NCBI GenBank assembly: GCA_963978545.1
Contig: OZ021733.1
Coordinates: 29,201,330-29,265,329, forward strand
Reading direction: 5' to 3'
DNA length: 64,000 nt
Source of the DNA: Linyphia triangularis
Lineage: Eukaryota; Arthropoda; Arachnida; Araneae; Linyphiidae
Part shown: in pieces, positions 45,700 through 57,576 of the stretch
Layout: every line of letters starts with the position of its first letter
Numbering within the stretch: the first letter of the stretch is position 1
Notes under the pieces: generated by a model
Seen by the model: the letters and a program-made list of their open reading frames with translations, nothing else
Told to the model about the DNA's origin: nothing
Database searches by the model: none
Made by a program: the position numbers and the translations under genes

Positions 45700-46039
45700 A
45701 TCAAAATAACCTTTTTATATTTTATACTCCTTTACAGCGAAAATATCTGTGTTATAAAGAATCGTGGGAAATATTACACACATTGAAAAAAGATAGGCTC
45801 AAAAACGAAATAACTCTTTACCCACTATTTTGAGTTAGTAAAATTGCTCGAAAAAAAAACCTAGTAAGGATAAATTCAAAATCAAATTTAATTGTCTTAT
45901 CAGAAAAAGAAACACCACGCATTATTCGATTACTAATTTTATAAAAATAATAAAACTTGTATTATCAACTGACTTTCAAGTTGAAAAATATTTTATGCAA
46001 ACAATTTGCAATGAGAAACAGCGATGTTTAACTTAGTGT
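45700..46039 (+). repeat. Family X, left locus, segment 1
   Basis: It aligns base by base, with frequent differences, to 58990-59345: GAAAATATCTGTGTTATAAA, CGTGGGAAATA, GAAACACCACGCATTATTCG, AATATTTTATGCAAACAATT. It is cut by the TTAA MITE B at its right end. Confidence 0.8.
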
Positions 46040-46535
46040 AATGGGAACTTGGTACCCCTTGTTTTCACAAAAAATAATGAAATATCAATGGTCTATTTTT
46101 TGGTTGTTTATAATCTTTAAAACCTTCTCGTTATTCTGGCATGTTTTTCAGCTGATCCGATAACTGCAATTGCAGAAAAACTTTATTTTTATGAAGAATT
46201 TAGCATTGCCGTAATAGTTCCTTGGATGTTTTGAACGCATTTTTCTCAGTTCGTGATTTTTGAAATTCCCACCTTACTTTAAATGCTAAAACTTCAGCAA
46301 ATATGAATGAAGTGACTTGAAATTTTTTGTGTCTCATTCTTAATATCTATTTGACAAAAATAGGCGTAGATTTTTGAATAAAATAAACACTTTTTTTTTT
46401 ACAAATTTAAATGTTGAAAAATATCCGTTTTTTTACACTTTTTTTTACCAATAAGTACAGTAATCATCGTTTTTCTCGAAAACTATTGTACTTATTTCAA
46501 AACCGATGCCTAAAAAGTTAGAGTATATTACTAAG

Positions 46536-46569
<34 letters not shown>

Positions 46570-46770
46570 AGGAAAAAATATTGAAAAATGAAAAAGAAGA
46601 TAGAACTTGAAATTTGATAATTTTTTTTAATTATTTAAAAATTTTGAGCATTGTGTGAACTTTTTTTTAATAACACTTAGTTTTTACTTAGTAATACTTC
46701 CAAATAAGTACAAATTATAATTTTAAAGGACTAAATATAAAGAAAAATTTGAAGGGTACCAAATCATTTT
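46040..46770. mobile_element. TTAA-flanked MITE (family G), copy B
   Basis: It runs from GGGAACTTGGTACCCCTTG to GAAGGGTACCAAATCATTTT, about 730 bp. It has the full family G interior, including GCTGATCCGATAACTGCAAT, TCCTTGGATGTTTTGAACGC and CTCGAAAACTATTGTACTTA. The ends and TTAA flanks have mutated. It is the empty-site reference for the Helitron in copy A. It interrupts family X, whose uninterrupted counterpart at 59345 lacks it. Confidence 0.8.
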
Positions 46771-46825
46771 TAATTTAATGGAGTATTTTTCCGCGGTTGA
46801 AAAAAGTGCAGTCTGCAAAACTATT
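46771..46825 (+). repeat. Family X, left locus, segment 2
   Basis: GAAAAAAGTGCAGTCTGCAA corresponds to GAAAAAAGTACGGTCTGCGA at 59367. This short segment lies between MITE B and the piggyBac element. Confidence 0.75.
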
Positions 46826-46829
46826 TTAA

Positions 46830-47350
46830 GCCATTAACGCCCAAATTAACAATTTTTGAAAAATTTCTTTGAAATTGATATATATGGGTAGAAATGCATA
46901 AATTAAGAGTATTTCAAAAGCATTTTGAATTTGTTTAACTGTAACCGTATGTTTTAAGCCGTCCTCATTTGAGGACGCTGGGCGTTTGTATGCATACAAA
47001 TTTTATTTTCAAAAAAATTTAATTTTTTTACCTAATGTTATGTAGTTTTGATATATAAACAAACTAATAAGCAGTATAAAGTTAAGAAACAAAATTTATT
47101 TTTACATTTGTAAGAATTTTTTTTTTTTTTTTTTTACATTTTCAAGGTTGATTTTTTGTATGAAAAAGGGGAAAACATTCTATGCATAATAATACATTAC
47201 ATTTCGTTCTTCTCTTTGAAGAACAGGTATTATATTTTCTCCCTCTGGCCAATGATATACCGAATTTGGATGAATTTGATATGAGGATGCATATTTTGGA
47301 TCTAGATGTTATACGTAAATGTACTGGTCATCCTTTGGCTGTTTTTGAAT

Positions 47351-47391
<41 letters not shown>

Positions 47392-48735
47392 CGGCAATAT
47401 ACCTTCTAAAATCTTTGACTGACATCAACTTAGAACCATGTAACTTTTTATAAATGACATAGCCATTTGCAAAAACCATATCTAATAGGTTTAGATTTTA
47501 TAAATTGCTTCAGTGAATGATATCCATATTACCTGACGATCATTTCCTCAACAGACAAATTTTCATGAAAAATTCCCCGTTTCTGAAAATTCCTGCAAAG
47601 CATTTCTAACAAGGGACGTATTTTAAATGATTTATCATGTTTGTTTTTGTGATGTAATTTATTACCTTGAAAATGCAATAATCTCTTGAGCTATAAGTAG
47701 AAAATTCTAGTTATAGCATTCTTCACTGTTGTTACTCCTAAATCATCTGCTTCTGCCCTAAGTATTATAACCCGAAAGTATCAAAAACCAATAAAGGTTT
47801 TAATTTCATCTTTATTCACATTATAATTCATTTTTCACTTCATGAGCATATCGATTAGTTTTCTCTACAATCAAAAATTCTTCGAACAGCTCAACTGGTT
47901 TCATATAACTAGTTTTCGCTGTCTATCAGAATTTCTCTTAGAAGAATTAGCCTGAGTCTCAAATGTATAAGAATTGGGTTTCGTTCGTCCATACAACTTT
48001 TTATGTTTCCCTTTTACATTTACGGAAACTATTAACTATATTATTTCGGAAAAAAACCCGATATCATTATCATCAGGTATTGTAATCTCCAATGTATCTG
48101 CAACATTTGATACAACTACAATGTCCAAATTATCATCATCGAATTGTTTTTCATCTGTTAGTTTATCGACATCCAAAGGCATTGCTGTAATATCTTTTTC
48201 AATTTCTTCAGAAAAATATAACCAGTTGCCTCTTCTGAGCTTTTAAATATTTTTCTTCTACTCATCTTTCAGTGTTCATTTAAAGTTTGACTGCAAAAAA
48301 TGTAATACGCGCTTGAAAACAAATCTAAATGGAGAATAAGAAGTATACACAAACGCCCAGCGTCCTCAAATGATGACGGATAAGATTTCCTGCTTATTAC
48401 GGATAGATTAATAACAATAAATATTAAAAACCATGTTAACAGTATAATATGGACTATTTAGATTATATATATACCAAACTGAAATAATTTACCTTATATA
48501 TCCAGTGCGATACTGAAGTATGAAGTTAACACAACGCCATTACCAAAAAAGCGGGAAATTACAGTGCATTTTCCCCGCCCATTTTTACTTAATTCTAAAC
48601 AAATCACATAATGCACATTGTATAGTGCTCCCATCTATCAGACCAATTTGTAAAAAAAATAATACTCTTTAATTTAATAGTAGAAATATCAGTTTTTTAC
48701 AGCGTCCTCAAATGAGGACACTGGGCGCTAATGGG
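46830..48735 (-). mobile_element. piggyBac transposon, 1.9 kb, TTAA duplication, defective
   Basis: The ends are GCCATTAACGCCCA at the left and TGGGCGCTAATGGG at the right, inverted copies with two differences. TTAA lies at 46826-46829 and 48736-48739. The sub-terminal palindrome GTCCTCATTTGAGGAC occurs at about 46962 and 48695, with a one-base variant at about 48364, and TGGGCG follows it. These features and the decayed transposase on the minus strand define a piggyBac element. The homologous empty site at about 59395 confirms it as an insertion. A poly(T) run lies at 47358-47384. Confidence 0.93.
47400..48265 (-). pseudogene. piggyBac transposase, decayed
   Basis: The product would have excised and inserted the element at TTAA sites. 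From an ATG at 48265-48263 the minus strand reads MSRRKIFKSSEEA, then, after a frameshift, an acidic stretch (FDDDNLDIVVVSNVADTLEI) typical of piggyBac N-termini. Further down KPVELFEEFLIVEKTNRYAH and EIKTFIG match the start of the DDE_Tnp_1_7 domain. FHENLSVEEMIV, then HSLKQFIKSKPIRYGF, matches the region around the first catalytic aspartate (usual S.DEMM...GR...KQFI..KPI..GFK). Here that aspartate is Glu (SVEEM). At least four stops or shifts break the frame. The C-terminal half with the later aspartates and the cysteine-rich tail is not recognisable. Confidence 0.88.
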
Positions 48736-49078
48736 TTAACTTTAAATTCTAAATTGAGGGATAATTAAATATGTTTCGAGGGACTATAACATGCTACTGG
48801 AAGCTCTGGATATCAAAAACTTCAGTGCATAAATATTTCAAGTATGATTTAAAAGAATGAGTACGTGTATTTATTGAAAATGAATAATTTTTTATGATAA
48901 ACAACTAATCACTGAATGCATAATGCCCATTTTCAAACACCCTCTTCTTAAATTGAACAAAGAATACAATAATCAAATAATATAGCAACCATCATATGAA
49001 AGTTGAAAAAAAAAATGTAAAAAAAGTGAGATGGTGACTATTACCTCGTTATGGTACAGATTTGTAGAAATCTATATA

Positions 49079-49099
49079 TTTCCTCCGTAAAGGAGGAAA
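49079..49099. repeat. Small perfect hairpin
   Basis: TTTCCTCC and GGAGGAAA pair around GTAAA. It is too short and isolated to call as a functional terminator. Confidence 0.6.
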
Positions 49100-49120
49100 C
49101 AATTTTCTTAAGGGATCTTT

Positions 49121-49330
49121 CTGAATTGGAGACTATAATAAAGATGTAAATTTTTATCACATATTTATAATGGTTGAGATGAGATTCTGAATTGGAGACT
49201 ATAATAAAGATGTAAATTTTTATCACATATTTATAATGGTTGAGATGAGATTCTGAATTGGAGACTATAATAAAGATGTAAATTTTTTTTCATATATTTC
49301 AAAAGGTTGAGATGAGACTCTGAATTGGAG
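49121..49330. repeat. 66-bp tandem repeat, three full units
   Basis: CTGAATTGGAGACTATAATA begins units at 49121, 49187, 49253 and a partial one at 49320. The first two are identical over nearly their whole length. Confidence 0.95.
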
Positions 49331-49500
49331 ATTACAATATCCAACAAAACCATCTGTAAAAAGGCGCTATGTTGTTCATTGTTTATGCAATCTAGTTGCA
49401 CGACATTACATCCGCAAGTTCTCCGCTCTGCCAGACACTATTTTCTGGAAGCAACTCAGCAGCTTTTTTTGATTTCCTCGTATCTGCATATTACAGTCAT

Positions 49501-50157
49501 CGATATAGAAAGTAACTGGGTATACTGCTCCGATGGCAGTGCTAAGAGGAAAACGCGTCAATAGTAGAAACTATTGCCTTGTTGGGTGGGAGATTTGGGT
49601 ATTGTGGTATAGCAATGTTGAAGCGCACTATTAACATATTAAAATTTATTCGATGCAGCTGTGTAAATATATAAGGGCCATTGTTTCTTATCGCAGAAGA
49701 AGATATAGCCGTTTAGAATGAAATGCTTATAGACATTCATTCCAAACGTTTACGCAGCGTTGCCTGACCTCGGACTTAAAATTCTTAGGTAGGCAATTTT
49801 TCACAAGGGCATTTTGGGCATAGTATATTTAATAATATTTTTATCTATTGAAATATCAATAGTACTTCAAAAGCTAAGACTTCATGCACTTTTGAAAGTA
49901 CTTAGAAAGGCACTATGTCAAATTATAGGTGTGGAAAGACACAACGTACTGTCAGCCACCGGTAGTTGACGCGGCCTAAACGGAAAGTTCAGTGTCAGCC
50001 ACCGATGGCTGACCTGGTACTCAACGAGTTAACACTTCTATACACTGGTGGTATTTGCTGTGTAACCTTGTAAAGTTATAGATTTTGTTTTGCAGATTAT
50101 TATCAATTAAGGTCTACTATTGGCAATTCTGCAGTGTATAATGATTTTTTTGAATTT
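49501..50157. repeat. Family X-related flank shared with 27.3-27.6 kb
   Basis: GTCATCGATATAGAAAGTAA, CTGGGTATACTGCTCC, GTTGGGTGGGAGA and AATTAAGGTCTACTATTGGC parallel 27355-27580. A pair of GTCAGCCACCG phrases (49952 and 49994) forms a short internal repeat. No coding signal was seen. Confidence 0.6.
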
Positions 50158-50161
50158 TGAA

Positions 50162-50886
50162 GGGGACTTGGTACTCCTTGTTTTCACAAAAAAATAATAA
50201 AAATATCGATTTTCTATTTTTTGCATGTTTATAATCTTTGAAAATTTCTACTTATTCTGGCAAATTTTTGAACTGATTCGATAACTGCAATTGCAGAAAA
50301 ACTATGATTTTATGGAAATTTCAGCATAGCTGCAATAGCTCCTTGGATGTTTCGAACGCATTTCTCTCAGTTTGGGATTTTTAAAATTTCCACCTTACTC
50401 AAAATGCTAAAACTTCAGCAAATATAAATAAAATGATTTTAAATTTTTTTGTATGTCATTCCCAATATCTATTTGACAAAAATAGGCATGAATTTTGGAA
50501 TAAAATAAAAAAATATTTTTTTTTACAAATTTAAATGTTGAAAAATAACCATTTTTTACGCTTTTTTTACCTAACGGTGCATTAATAATCGTTTTTCTCG
50601 AAAACTATTTTACTTATTCTAAATCCGATGCCTAAACAGTTAGAGTATATTACTAGTAACAGTTTAAAAAAAAAAATTCAGGAAAAAATATTGAAAAATG
50701 AAAAGGAAGATAGAATTTGAAATTTGATGAATTTTTTTTTAAATTTGAAAATTTAAAGCATTATGTGAACTTTTTTTTTAATAAAATTTAATTTTTACTT
50801 AGTAATACTTCCAAATATGTAAAAATTATAATTTTAAAAGCTTAAATAAAAAGAAAAGAAAAAAAAAAGAAGGGTACAATGTTCCC
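50162..50886. mobile_element. TTAA-flanked MITE (family G), copy C
   Basis: The left end GGGGACTTGGTACTCCTTG and right end AAGGGTACAATGTTCCC enclose 725 bp with the family interior (TTCGATAACTGCAATTGCAG, TAGCTCCTTGGATGTTTCGA, CTCGAAAACTATTTTACTTA). The right flank is TTAA (50887-50890). The left flank is now TGAA. Confidence 0.85.
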
Positions 50887-50890
50887 TTAA

Positions 50891-51019
50891 AAATGTGTGC
50901 CATTCCGAGTTCATGCTAAATATGATGATTTTGAAGCTTCTTATCCACAAATTACAAGCTCAATGAGAAACATAAATATTTCTATCAGATTTTACATGAA
51001 TTTTTAAACGTTAGATTTT
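50891..51019. other. Unassigned
   Basis: A short AT-rich spacer between MITE C and the next inverted repeat. Confidence 0.4.
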
Positions 51020-51360
51020 TAAAAAAATTATTGACAGTTTAAAATCTTATTTTTTTTTGTCATTTTTAGTATTCAAAGTCAAAAATGTATACTAAATACC
51101 CTTCCTTTGACAAACCCATTAAATATTATTTTTTTGAAAAATCTCCGGATTATAACATATTCGATAAGACATAGACTAATTTATTATTTTTTTTCGAGAA
51201 ATACCATTTTTCTTTCAATAAAGCTTTTTTCAATAAAGTTGCAAATATAATTCAAAGTAATGCTTTACCCAGGAAAGGTATTTTGTATACATTTTTGACT
51301 TTGAAAAAATGACAGATAAACAACATTTTAAACTGACAGTAAATAATATTTTAACTAATT
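51020..51360. repeat. Inverted repeat, about 80-bp arms
   Basis: The left arm has TTGACAGTTTAAAATCTTA, TTTGTCATTTTT and CAAAGTCAAAAATGTATACT. The right arm mirrors it with GTATACATTTTTGACTTTGA, AAATGACAGATAAACAACAT and TTTAAACTGACAGT. The loop is about 155 bp. It may be a decayed MITE. The phrase CCTTCCTTTGA with AAACCCAT is additionally repeated outside the right arm at about 51387. Confidence 0.75.
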
Positions 51361-52004
51361 ACCCTAATAAATAAAAAATACCCCTCCCCTTCCTTTGATA
51401 AACCCATCAAATTACCACTTTCGAAAGAGGTGGTACATTAATTTTTATCATTATTAATAATTTTATTTATAGTTTTATAACAAATAAATAAAAAAAATAA
51501 TGTTTTTTTTCTAAAGGTGCAAATTATTAGTTAACTTTAATTTTGTAATGAATCGCTCCTTTAAAATGCTTACTGATTACCATTGAATTTTTTTATTGAT
51601 GCGTTAGAATTACACAGGTAATGTTTATTTGTATTTGAATATTATAATTAATTTTGCGTATTCTGTAAAAGAGACGAAATTTGTTGGAGAAAATAATGTT
51701 ACTTTTTAGCGCACGTTTTAAAGATTTTTTTTTTTAATTATTTAACGAGATTTTTTTTTTTTTTAATACATATGTCACATTATTTTTGATAATTCAAGTC
51801 CAAGAGCCCCCATCTTCCAATTTATATTAATTTTTTTTTTTTTTTTAAATTCCATGGGGCATTCCTAAACATCAGGAATAAATCAAATAAATGCACCTTT
51901 TCAACAATTGTTTTCAATGAAAGTATGGATGCATTATAAAAGCATATATAAATGATTCATACGTATTTTGATATCTATAACATAGGTGTAAATAGGCACA
52001 TTAA
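51361..52004. other. AT-rich stretch without a gene
   Basis: Only poly(T) and poly(A) runs. Nothing else was recognised. Confidence 0.5.
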
Positions 52005-52690
52005 TGAACTTAAATGTGGTCAAGTTACAACATTGTGCTCCAAAAACTCTATGTAAACATTATGTATGTGTACTACTGAAAAAACAACTTTGCAAATTTC
52101 GACCCTCTTAATATTTTGTGGTTGTTAAGATTTTAGTTTTTAAGAATCTCCTATAGATGACCTTAAATGTGGCCAAGTTACAACATTGTGCTCCTAATAC
52201 ATTACGAGTAAAAATTCAAAGAAGGTACAATCCCATGTATTTTCAATGGGAAATTTTGAATTTTTAAAATAGTGGCTCAAATGCTACCAAATTTTTGGTG
52301 GGGGACCTGAAATATGTTTTATATTCATATTCTATCCAAATGTGATTGAAAAAATAATTGTTTGAATTTTTCAATTTTTCGAAATTTTTAAAGGGAATCC
52401 TTAGGGGGGAGGCTATAGAAAATTTTATGAAAAAATCACTTTTCAAAAAATTGGCTCAACATGCTTCCAGATTTTGGTTTTAAAATATAAATATGTTTTA
52501 CAGTAACTTTTTTTCAAATCTGCCCAAAAAAGGACCCTTAATTCAGTTTATAGCCCAAACTGTAGGTAAAATTCAGAAATTTTCAAAGTGTTTACTCTGA
52601 AATGCAGTCCATTTTTGTGGTCAACTTTCGACCCCCTTAATATTTAGTGGTTGTTAAGATTTTCATTTTTAAGAATCTCCTATTAACGTT
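52005..52690. repeat. Internally repetitive block
   Basis: GGTCAAGTTACAACATTGTG (52018) recurs as GGCCAAGTTACAACATTGTG (52171). CGACCCTCTTAATATTTTGT with GGTTGTTAAGATTTTAG (52098) recurs at 52628. Direct repeats at two spacings imply partial duplications. No coding signal was seen. Confidence 0.7.
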
Positions 52691-53039
52691 CCACTATGTG
52701 TGTACATAATGTATATCGTAAATCACCACCTTTCATTTTTGTTTCTTGAATAATTTTTTAAAGACTTCGTTCGTTTGTTGCATTTTCACCATTAATAAAT
52801 AAGAACTATTTTCGTTTCAATAAATTAAGTTTCAACCCTCAATTATTTCAAATTGAATTACTTAAGTTTTAATCAATGCAAATCAAGATTAATCAACGTT
52901 TTGACGTATTCATATTAACAAATTTATACTATTTGTTTCGCGAGTAAAAATTTTGTACTTTGAATGATTTGAGTCAGTTCTATTTGTTGGTCGAAATATT
53001 CATCTCATAAATTGTTTCTTAATTTTATTCTGTTCGCGG
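52691..53039. other. AT-rich stretch without a gene
   Basis: Nothing recognised. Confidence 0.4.
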
Positions 53040-53230
53040 AATTTTCAAAGCTTCAAGGTTGTAATTTTATTGGTTATTGAAATATTTGTTGTATTAGTTG
53101 TTTGAAATTGACATATTTTGAGTTTCCTTCCCTGATCACCAATACTAAAAAGTATTTCTAGTAGAGCTAAAACTATGAAATTAAATATACTTTTAAAGTT
53201 TATGGGGGTACAATACCAAAAAATAAAAAA
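53040..53230 (+). repeat. Family X, left locus, distal segment
   Basis: It aligns with 59985-60145: CTTCAAGGTTGTAATTTTAT, TTGAAATTGACATATTTTG, CTGATCACCAATACTAAAAA, GTAGAGCTAAAACTATGAAA. This suggests the left locus extends from 45.7 to 53.2 kb with several insertions between its parts. Confidence 0.6.
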
Positions 53231-54349
53231 AACTTTATTTCTAAATATTTTTATTCCAAACATGTATCTTATGTTAATGATACTATTCATATGTATTTGA
53301 GATAATTCTTTTAAATGTGTTATTTATTTAAAAAAAAGGAAAAAGAAAAATCCATAATAATTTAGGTTTGCGCGTTCTTGTTATATGTCAAGAATTTTTT
53401 TTTTACTTATAATAAAAAATATTGTCTTTACAGAATTTTGTGGGTGAATTAGAAGAAAAAAAATCTAAAATTTAAAATCTTGAAATTTTTGCTTTTTTAA
53501 TGTTATTTTTTACGTTAAAAGTTATACTTCAAAACAGACTTTAAAAAATAAAGTTCTGTGAAGAGAAAATGTTTAAAGCTATATAAATTAAATTCTCCAT
53601 AAATTTGAATAGAAAATTGTTAATGGTTCTAGAGATATATCGATTTGAATTTGCAATATCTCTGAAAAATGCTCTTTAAGCAGACGTTTCAATGCGCTAC
53701 ACCCATTAGTGATGTTGAAATAACAGGCAATTTTGGGGTGTAACATATCAGAGGAGGAATCAAATAAAAACATAATTCTATTCAGAAATTGATGAACTAT
53801 TTTTGAAAGCATATTTTTTTTTTAAATATTTTTGACGAAATTTCGGTACTGTACCCCACTTAACATACCTACAATGGGAAAAAAATCTCTAAATAGAGAT
53901 TTTGAAAATTGTTATTACACATTTCAAAAGATTTAAATGAGTCTCTGGATGAGAGATTGCATTATAGGTTAAATTTTTCCCACGAATTTCAAAATATTGA
54001 GCTCTGAAATATACTCACAGTTATCTAGATAAGATACAATATATTTGTCTAACACATACATTTGCTGATTGTTAGAGATTTATACACACTGGCCAATGAT
54101 TTAGAAAGTATAGAAGTTATATACATGCTTTTTTTTTTAAATTTTGGGGTTATTCAAAATTATACTATGGTTTAGGTTTTACTTAATCAATATGTCAATA
54201 TAAGTATGAGGGGCACTTCACGAAGAACGAGATCGAAAATCTCAGAAGAAACCCAAACTAATTTATTTGTGCTGTAAACGTAAAAGTTTACTCTAATTAT
54301 TTAAGTAACAAATAGTTATGATATCTCCGAAAAGAACAAATGTCAGTTA
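53231..54349. other. AT-rich stretch without a gene
   Basis: A weak echo of the 66-bp repeat (GAGAGATTGCATTATAGG) is seen near 53950. Nothing else was recognised. Confidence 0.45.
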
Positions 54350-54465
54350 TTCAAACTTCTGTCGGAATTACCCTACATAATTTTCTTTATCATATTTATT
54401 AACTTTATTCAAACTTCTGTCGGAATTACCCTACATAATTTTCTTTATCATATGTATTAACGATT
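54350..54465. repeat. 58-bp tandem duplication
   Basis: TCAAACTTCTGTCGGAATTA and CCCTACATAATTTTCTTTAT occur at 54351 and 54409 with one or two differences. Confidence 0.95.
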
Positions 54466-56084
54466 AATGAAAATACTTGGTGGTAGTGTAAGAAAGTAAA
54501 AATGAAGATTAAACAATTTTCGAACAGATATCAAAATAGGTGTTAGTGGTTCACAACATAGAAACAAAATATTTTCTAAAATGGTAGGTGAATGAATAAT
54601 AATTTTTAAAGATGTCACGAGAAGTTACTCATAGACGTGTTCAACAGATACAGATTTGAATAGCTTTTTTCTTTATTTTTGTAGTTCAATGCCAATATTG
54701 TAATAGAAAAAAAGGCATCGCTCCAAAAAGAGTGAAAGAACTTTTATTAAAAAAAAAATTAAGTTTGGACATATTTCCTATAAAAAAGAGCTGAGGGAAA
54801 ATTTGATCTAGGGAATATTATGTTTGGAAAGATTTATTGTATGTACTTTGCCGATAAGAAAAGAGTACCAAGTATTATGAAATTAAAATTCTGTGAATAT
54901 TATTTTTTATCTACCTAATAAGAGTTAATCATTTGTTTAAGTAAAAGGAAAGGTATAAGGGAAAATTAAATAAGTTTTTAAGTAACTTAAGGTCTTAAGG
55001 AATCAAAATGAAGTATTTATAGTATAGCCATGAAAAGTTTTTTTTTTTTTCTTTTTTTTTTTTTTTCTTTTTTAATATTTTCCTCGAAAGTTTGAAAAAA
55101 AAAAATATTTAGCTGGGGAACTGAATGAAACATTTTATCCTTTTTATTGACGAGAATTTAAGATTAAAATTTTGTTTTAGACTTTTTTTTTGTCACAATT
55201 CGCAATTTAAAAAAGTAGAAGAAGAAAATAAATAATTTTATTCAGTTTTTTAGTTCCAATACTTCATTGCAGATCGAACATATACACACTTGATCGGCAT
55301 TATATACAACAGATTGGTTTAACTTGGAAATATTTCCTTCATGGGTGGCTTTTGTGGTGTAGGGTGCTGACATGGCGGAACGTGGCTGGGTTCCAAGACT
55401 TCAAGATGCTGTCAATGAATCGCCTAAACACTAATTTGCGAAGATTTGCTAATTCTCGCAAGAATGAATCGCAAATAACTGCATAGAGTCTTATATTTTA
55501 AAAATGTATACATTATTTGATTTAGGCACTTAAAACTCACAAAAAATTACTAAAATAGTATTTAGTTATATTGGAGAGTTCCAATATTAAGGAAATAATT
55601 TGGAGTTTTCCTAAGAGTTAACTGTAAAGTTTCGTGCGTCAATTACAGTAGTTTTAAAAACCGAGTAAATTGAAATGAAAATTGGTTGAACTTCCTTGGT
55701 AAAAATCTCGTCAAAAACTGAATACAACATATATAAATAGAAAAAAATATAAATGGAAAGGTTTTTATGGATACATTTGCAGTAATAGGTTTATTTAATT
55801 ATAGAGTCACCCCAAAAACGATTCCAACTGTTAAACAATCTCTTCGATTAGCAATTGAAAATAGCTTACTTTTATTATTATGTTCGGAAGAAATAAAATA
55901 TTTGACTTTCTTTTCAATTTGTTGGTTTGCTATTTGTTACCAAATCGCATATAATGAATTTTTCAGGACAATAAAAACCTTTAGATTATGATTGAACAAA
56001 AGATTGCTTGTTCTGGATACCTATTAAATCATTGACTTCGCCAAATGGACATCTCTCTATTTACAAGAGGTATCCTCATTAGCT
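54466..56084. other. No gene; weak tRNA-like patch near 55350-55420
   Basis: GTGGTGTAGGGTGCTGACAT followed by GGCTGGGTTCCAAGAC has A-box- and B-box-like spacing and could be an old SINE head, but there is no second copy and the B box is poor. The open frame 55767-55991 has no recognised domain. Poly(T) runs lie at about 55040-55070. Confidence 0.35.
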
Positions 56085-56345
56085 GAAACCCACTGACCAA
56101 TCCCGATGTGAACCGTTTTAGACTGGTCGTTTCTACGGATCTTGGCCAATCTCGACCAGTGCTGGCTAAAACATACTGTAAGTTTTGAAATGTTGATGCA
56201 GAGTTTTAAAATTGGAATATGGTGAAATAAGAAAGGATGGAGGAGTAAAAAATATGTTTTGTGATGGTTTTGAAATGTTTACTTTTTAAAAAATCGCGTA
56301 CCTTGTATCGACGCTTGAGATTTGACAACGACTAGACAATCTTCT
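56085..56345 (-). repeat. Dispersed repeat A, copy 3
   Basis: In reverse complement it reads GGTACGCGATTTTTTAAAAA, GTAAACATTTCAAAA, CATATTTTTTACTCCTCCAT, CACTGGTCGAGATTGGCCAA and CACATCGGGATTGGTCAG, matching 39695-39965 throughout. Confidence 0.8.
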
Positions 56346-56426
56346 CTAATGTGACCAGATTTTTGATTTTAAATCAGGATCAGTCTCTGCCAATGGAGAA
56401 GGTGTCATTTTTTTTGTATTATACTA

Positions 56427-57263
56427 ATGGGGTCCAGAACACACAATTATAAAATTTTCAATGGTCGAGGTTTTTTCTGTTAAAAAAATGTATTAATACA
56501 TTGTAATTAATACATTTATTTAACTTTATAATTTACTTTCAATCATACTGTTCATATACTACTTATTTGAGACTGGGGTCCGGAACACAAAATTATAAAA
56601 TTTTCAATGGTCGAGGTTTTTTCTGTTAAAAAAATGTATTAATACATTGTAATTAATACATTTATTTAACTTTATAATTTACTTTCAACCATACTGTTCA
56701 TATACTACTTATTTGAGACTGGGGTCCGGAACACAGTTAAAAAATTTTCAATGGTCGAGGTTTTTTCTGTTAAAAAAATGTATTAATACATTGTAATTAA
56801 TACATTTATTTAACTTTATAATTTACTTTCAACCATACTGTTCATATACTACTTATTTGAGACTGGGGTCCGGAACACACAATTATAAAATTTTCAATGG
56901 TCGAGGTTTTTTCTGTTAAATAAATGTATTAATACATTTATTTAACTTTATAATTTACTTTCAACCATACTTTACATATACTACTTATTTGGGACTGGGT
57001 CCGGAACACACAATTATAAAATTTTCAATGGTCGATGTTTTTCCTGTTAAATAAATGTATTAATACATTGATTTAACTTTATAATTTACTTTCAAACATA
57101 CTTTACATATAGTACTTATTTGAGACTGGTGTAAAAAAAACCACACAATTATAAAATTTTCAATGGTCAAGGTTTTTTTTGTTAAATAAATATATTAATA
57201 CATTTATTTAACTTTATAATTTACTTTCAACCATATTTTACATATACTACTTATTTGAGACTG
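56427..57263. repeat. Tandem repeat of about 145 bp, six units, shortening to the right
   Basis: GGGGTCCGGAACACACAATT with TTTTCAATGGTCGAGGTTTT starts units at 56429, 56575, 56721, 56865, 56995 and about 57128. Each carries a palindromic ATGTATTAATACATTG segment and TACTACTTATTTGAGACTG. The last units lost about 14 bp (one of two tandem AATTAATACATTT-type parts) and are more diverged. Confidence 0.93.
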
Positions 57264-57572
57264 TTAAATTTAACAAATGTGTTGAATTTTAGGAGATCCA
57301 GAAGCTCTCTGCAAGTATATGAAAAGTTAATTTTAATTATTAACAAAGATTTCAGAGTATCCACAGAAAGTTATGTTTTCTCAGAAATTCAAATTTTATT
57401 AACAATAGAAGGTTTCTTTTTAATGGTAGCAGTTGTTCCTTGAAAATAAAAAAAGAATTCCACAATTTTCATAATATTGACATAGTGTTGGGGGAAATGG
57501 GTAAAAACCCGCACCCAACGATTATCTCCTCCAGATACTTCATCAGTTACTTACTCCATCAGTTTTTCTTAT
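57264..57572. other. Unassigned
   Basis: An open frame 57255-57443 starts in the repeat edge and has no recognised domain. Confidence 0.4.
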
Positions 57573-57576
57573 TTAA

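Larger units (their letters stand above)
48740..49500 (+). repeat. Family X, left locus, segment 3
   Basis: It aligns with 59396-59735 through CTTTAAATTCTAAATTGAG, TTATGATAAACAACTAATCA, CTGAATGCATAATGCCCAT, CATCTGTAAAAAGGCGC, GCAAGTTCTCCGCTCTGCCA and TTTTCTGGAAGCAACTCAGC. The 66-bp repeats at 49121-49330 are extra here relative to the right locus. Confidence 0.8.

Noticed and set aside
55345..55425. tRNA or SINE head
   Set aside because: The A-box-like spacing is suggestive but the B box is poor and no second copy or duplication exists in the window.
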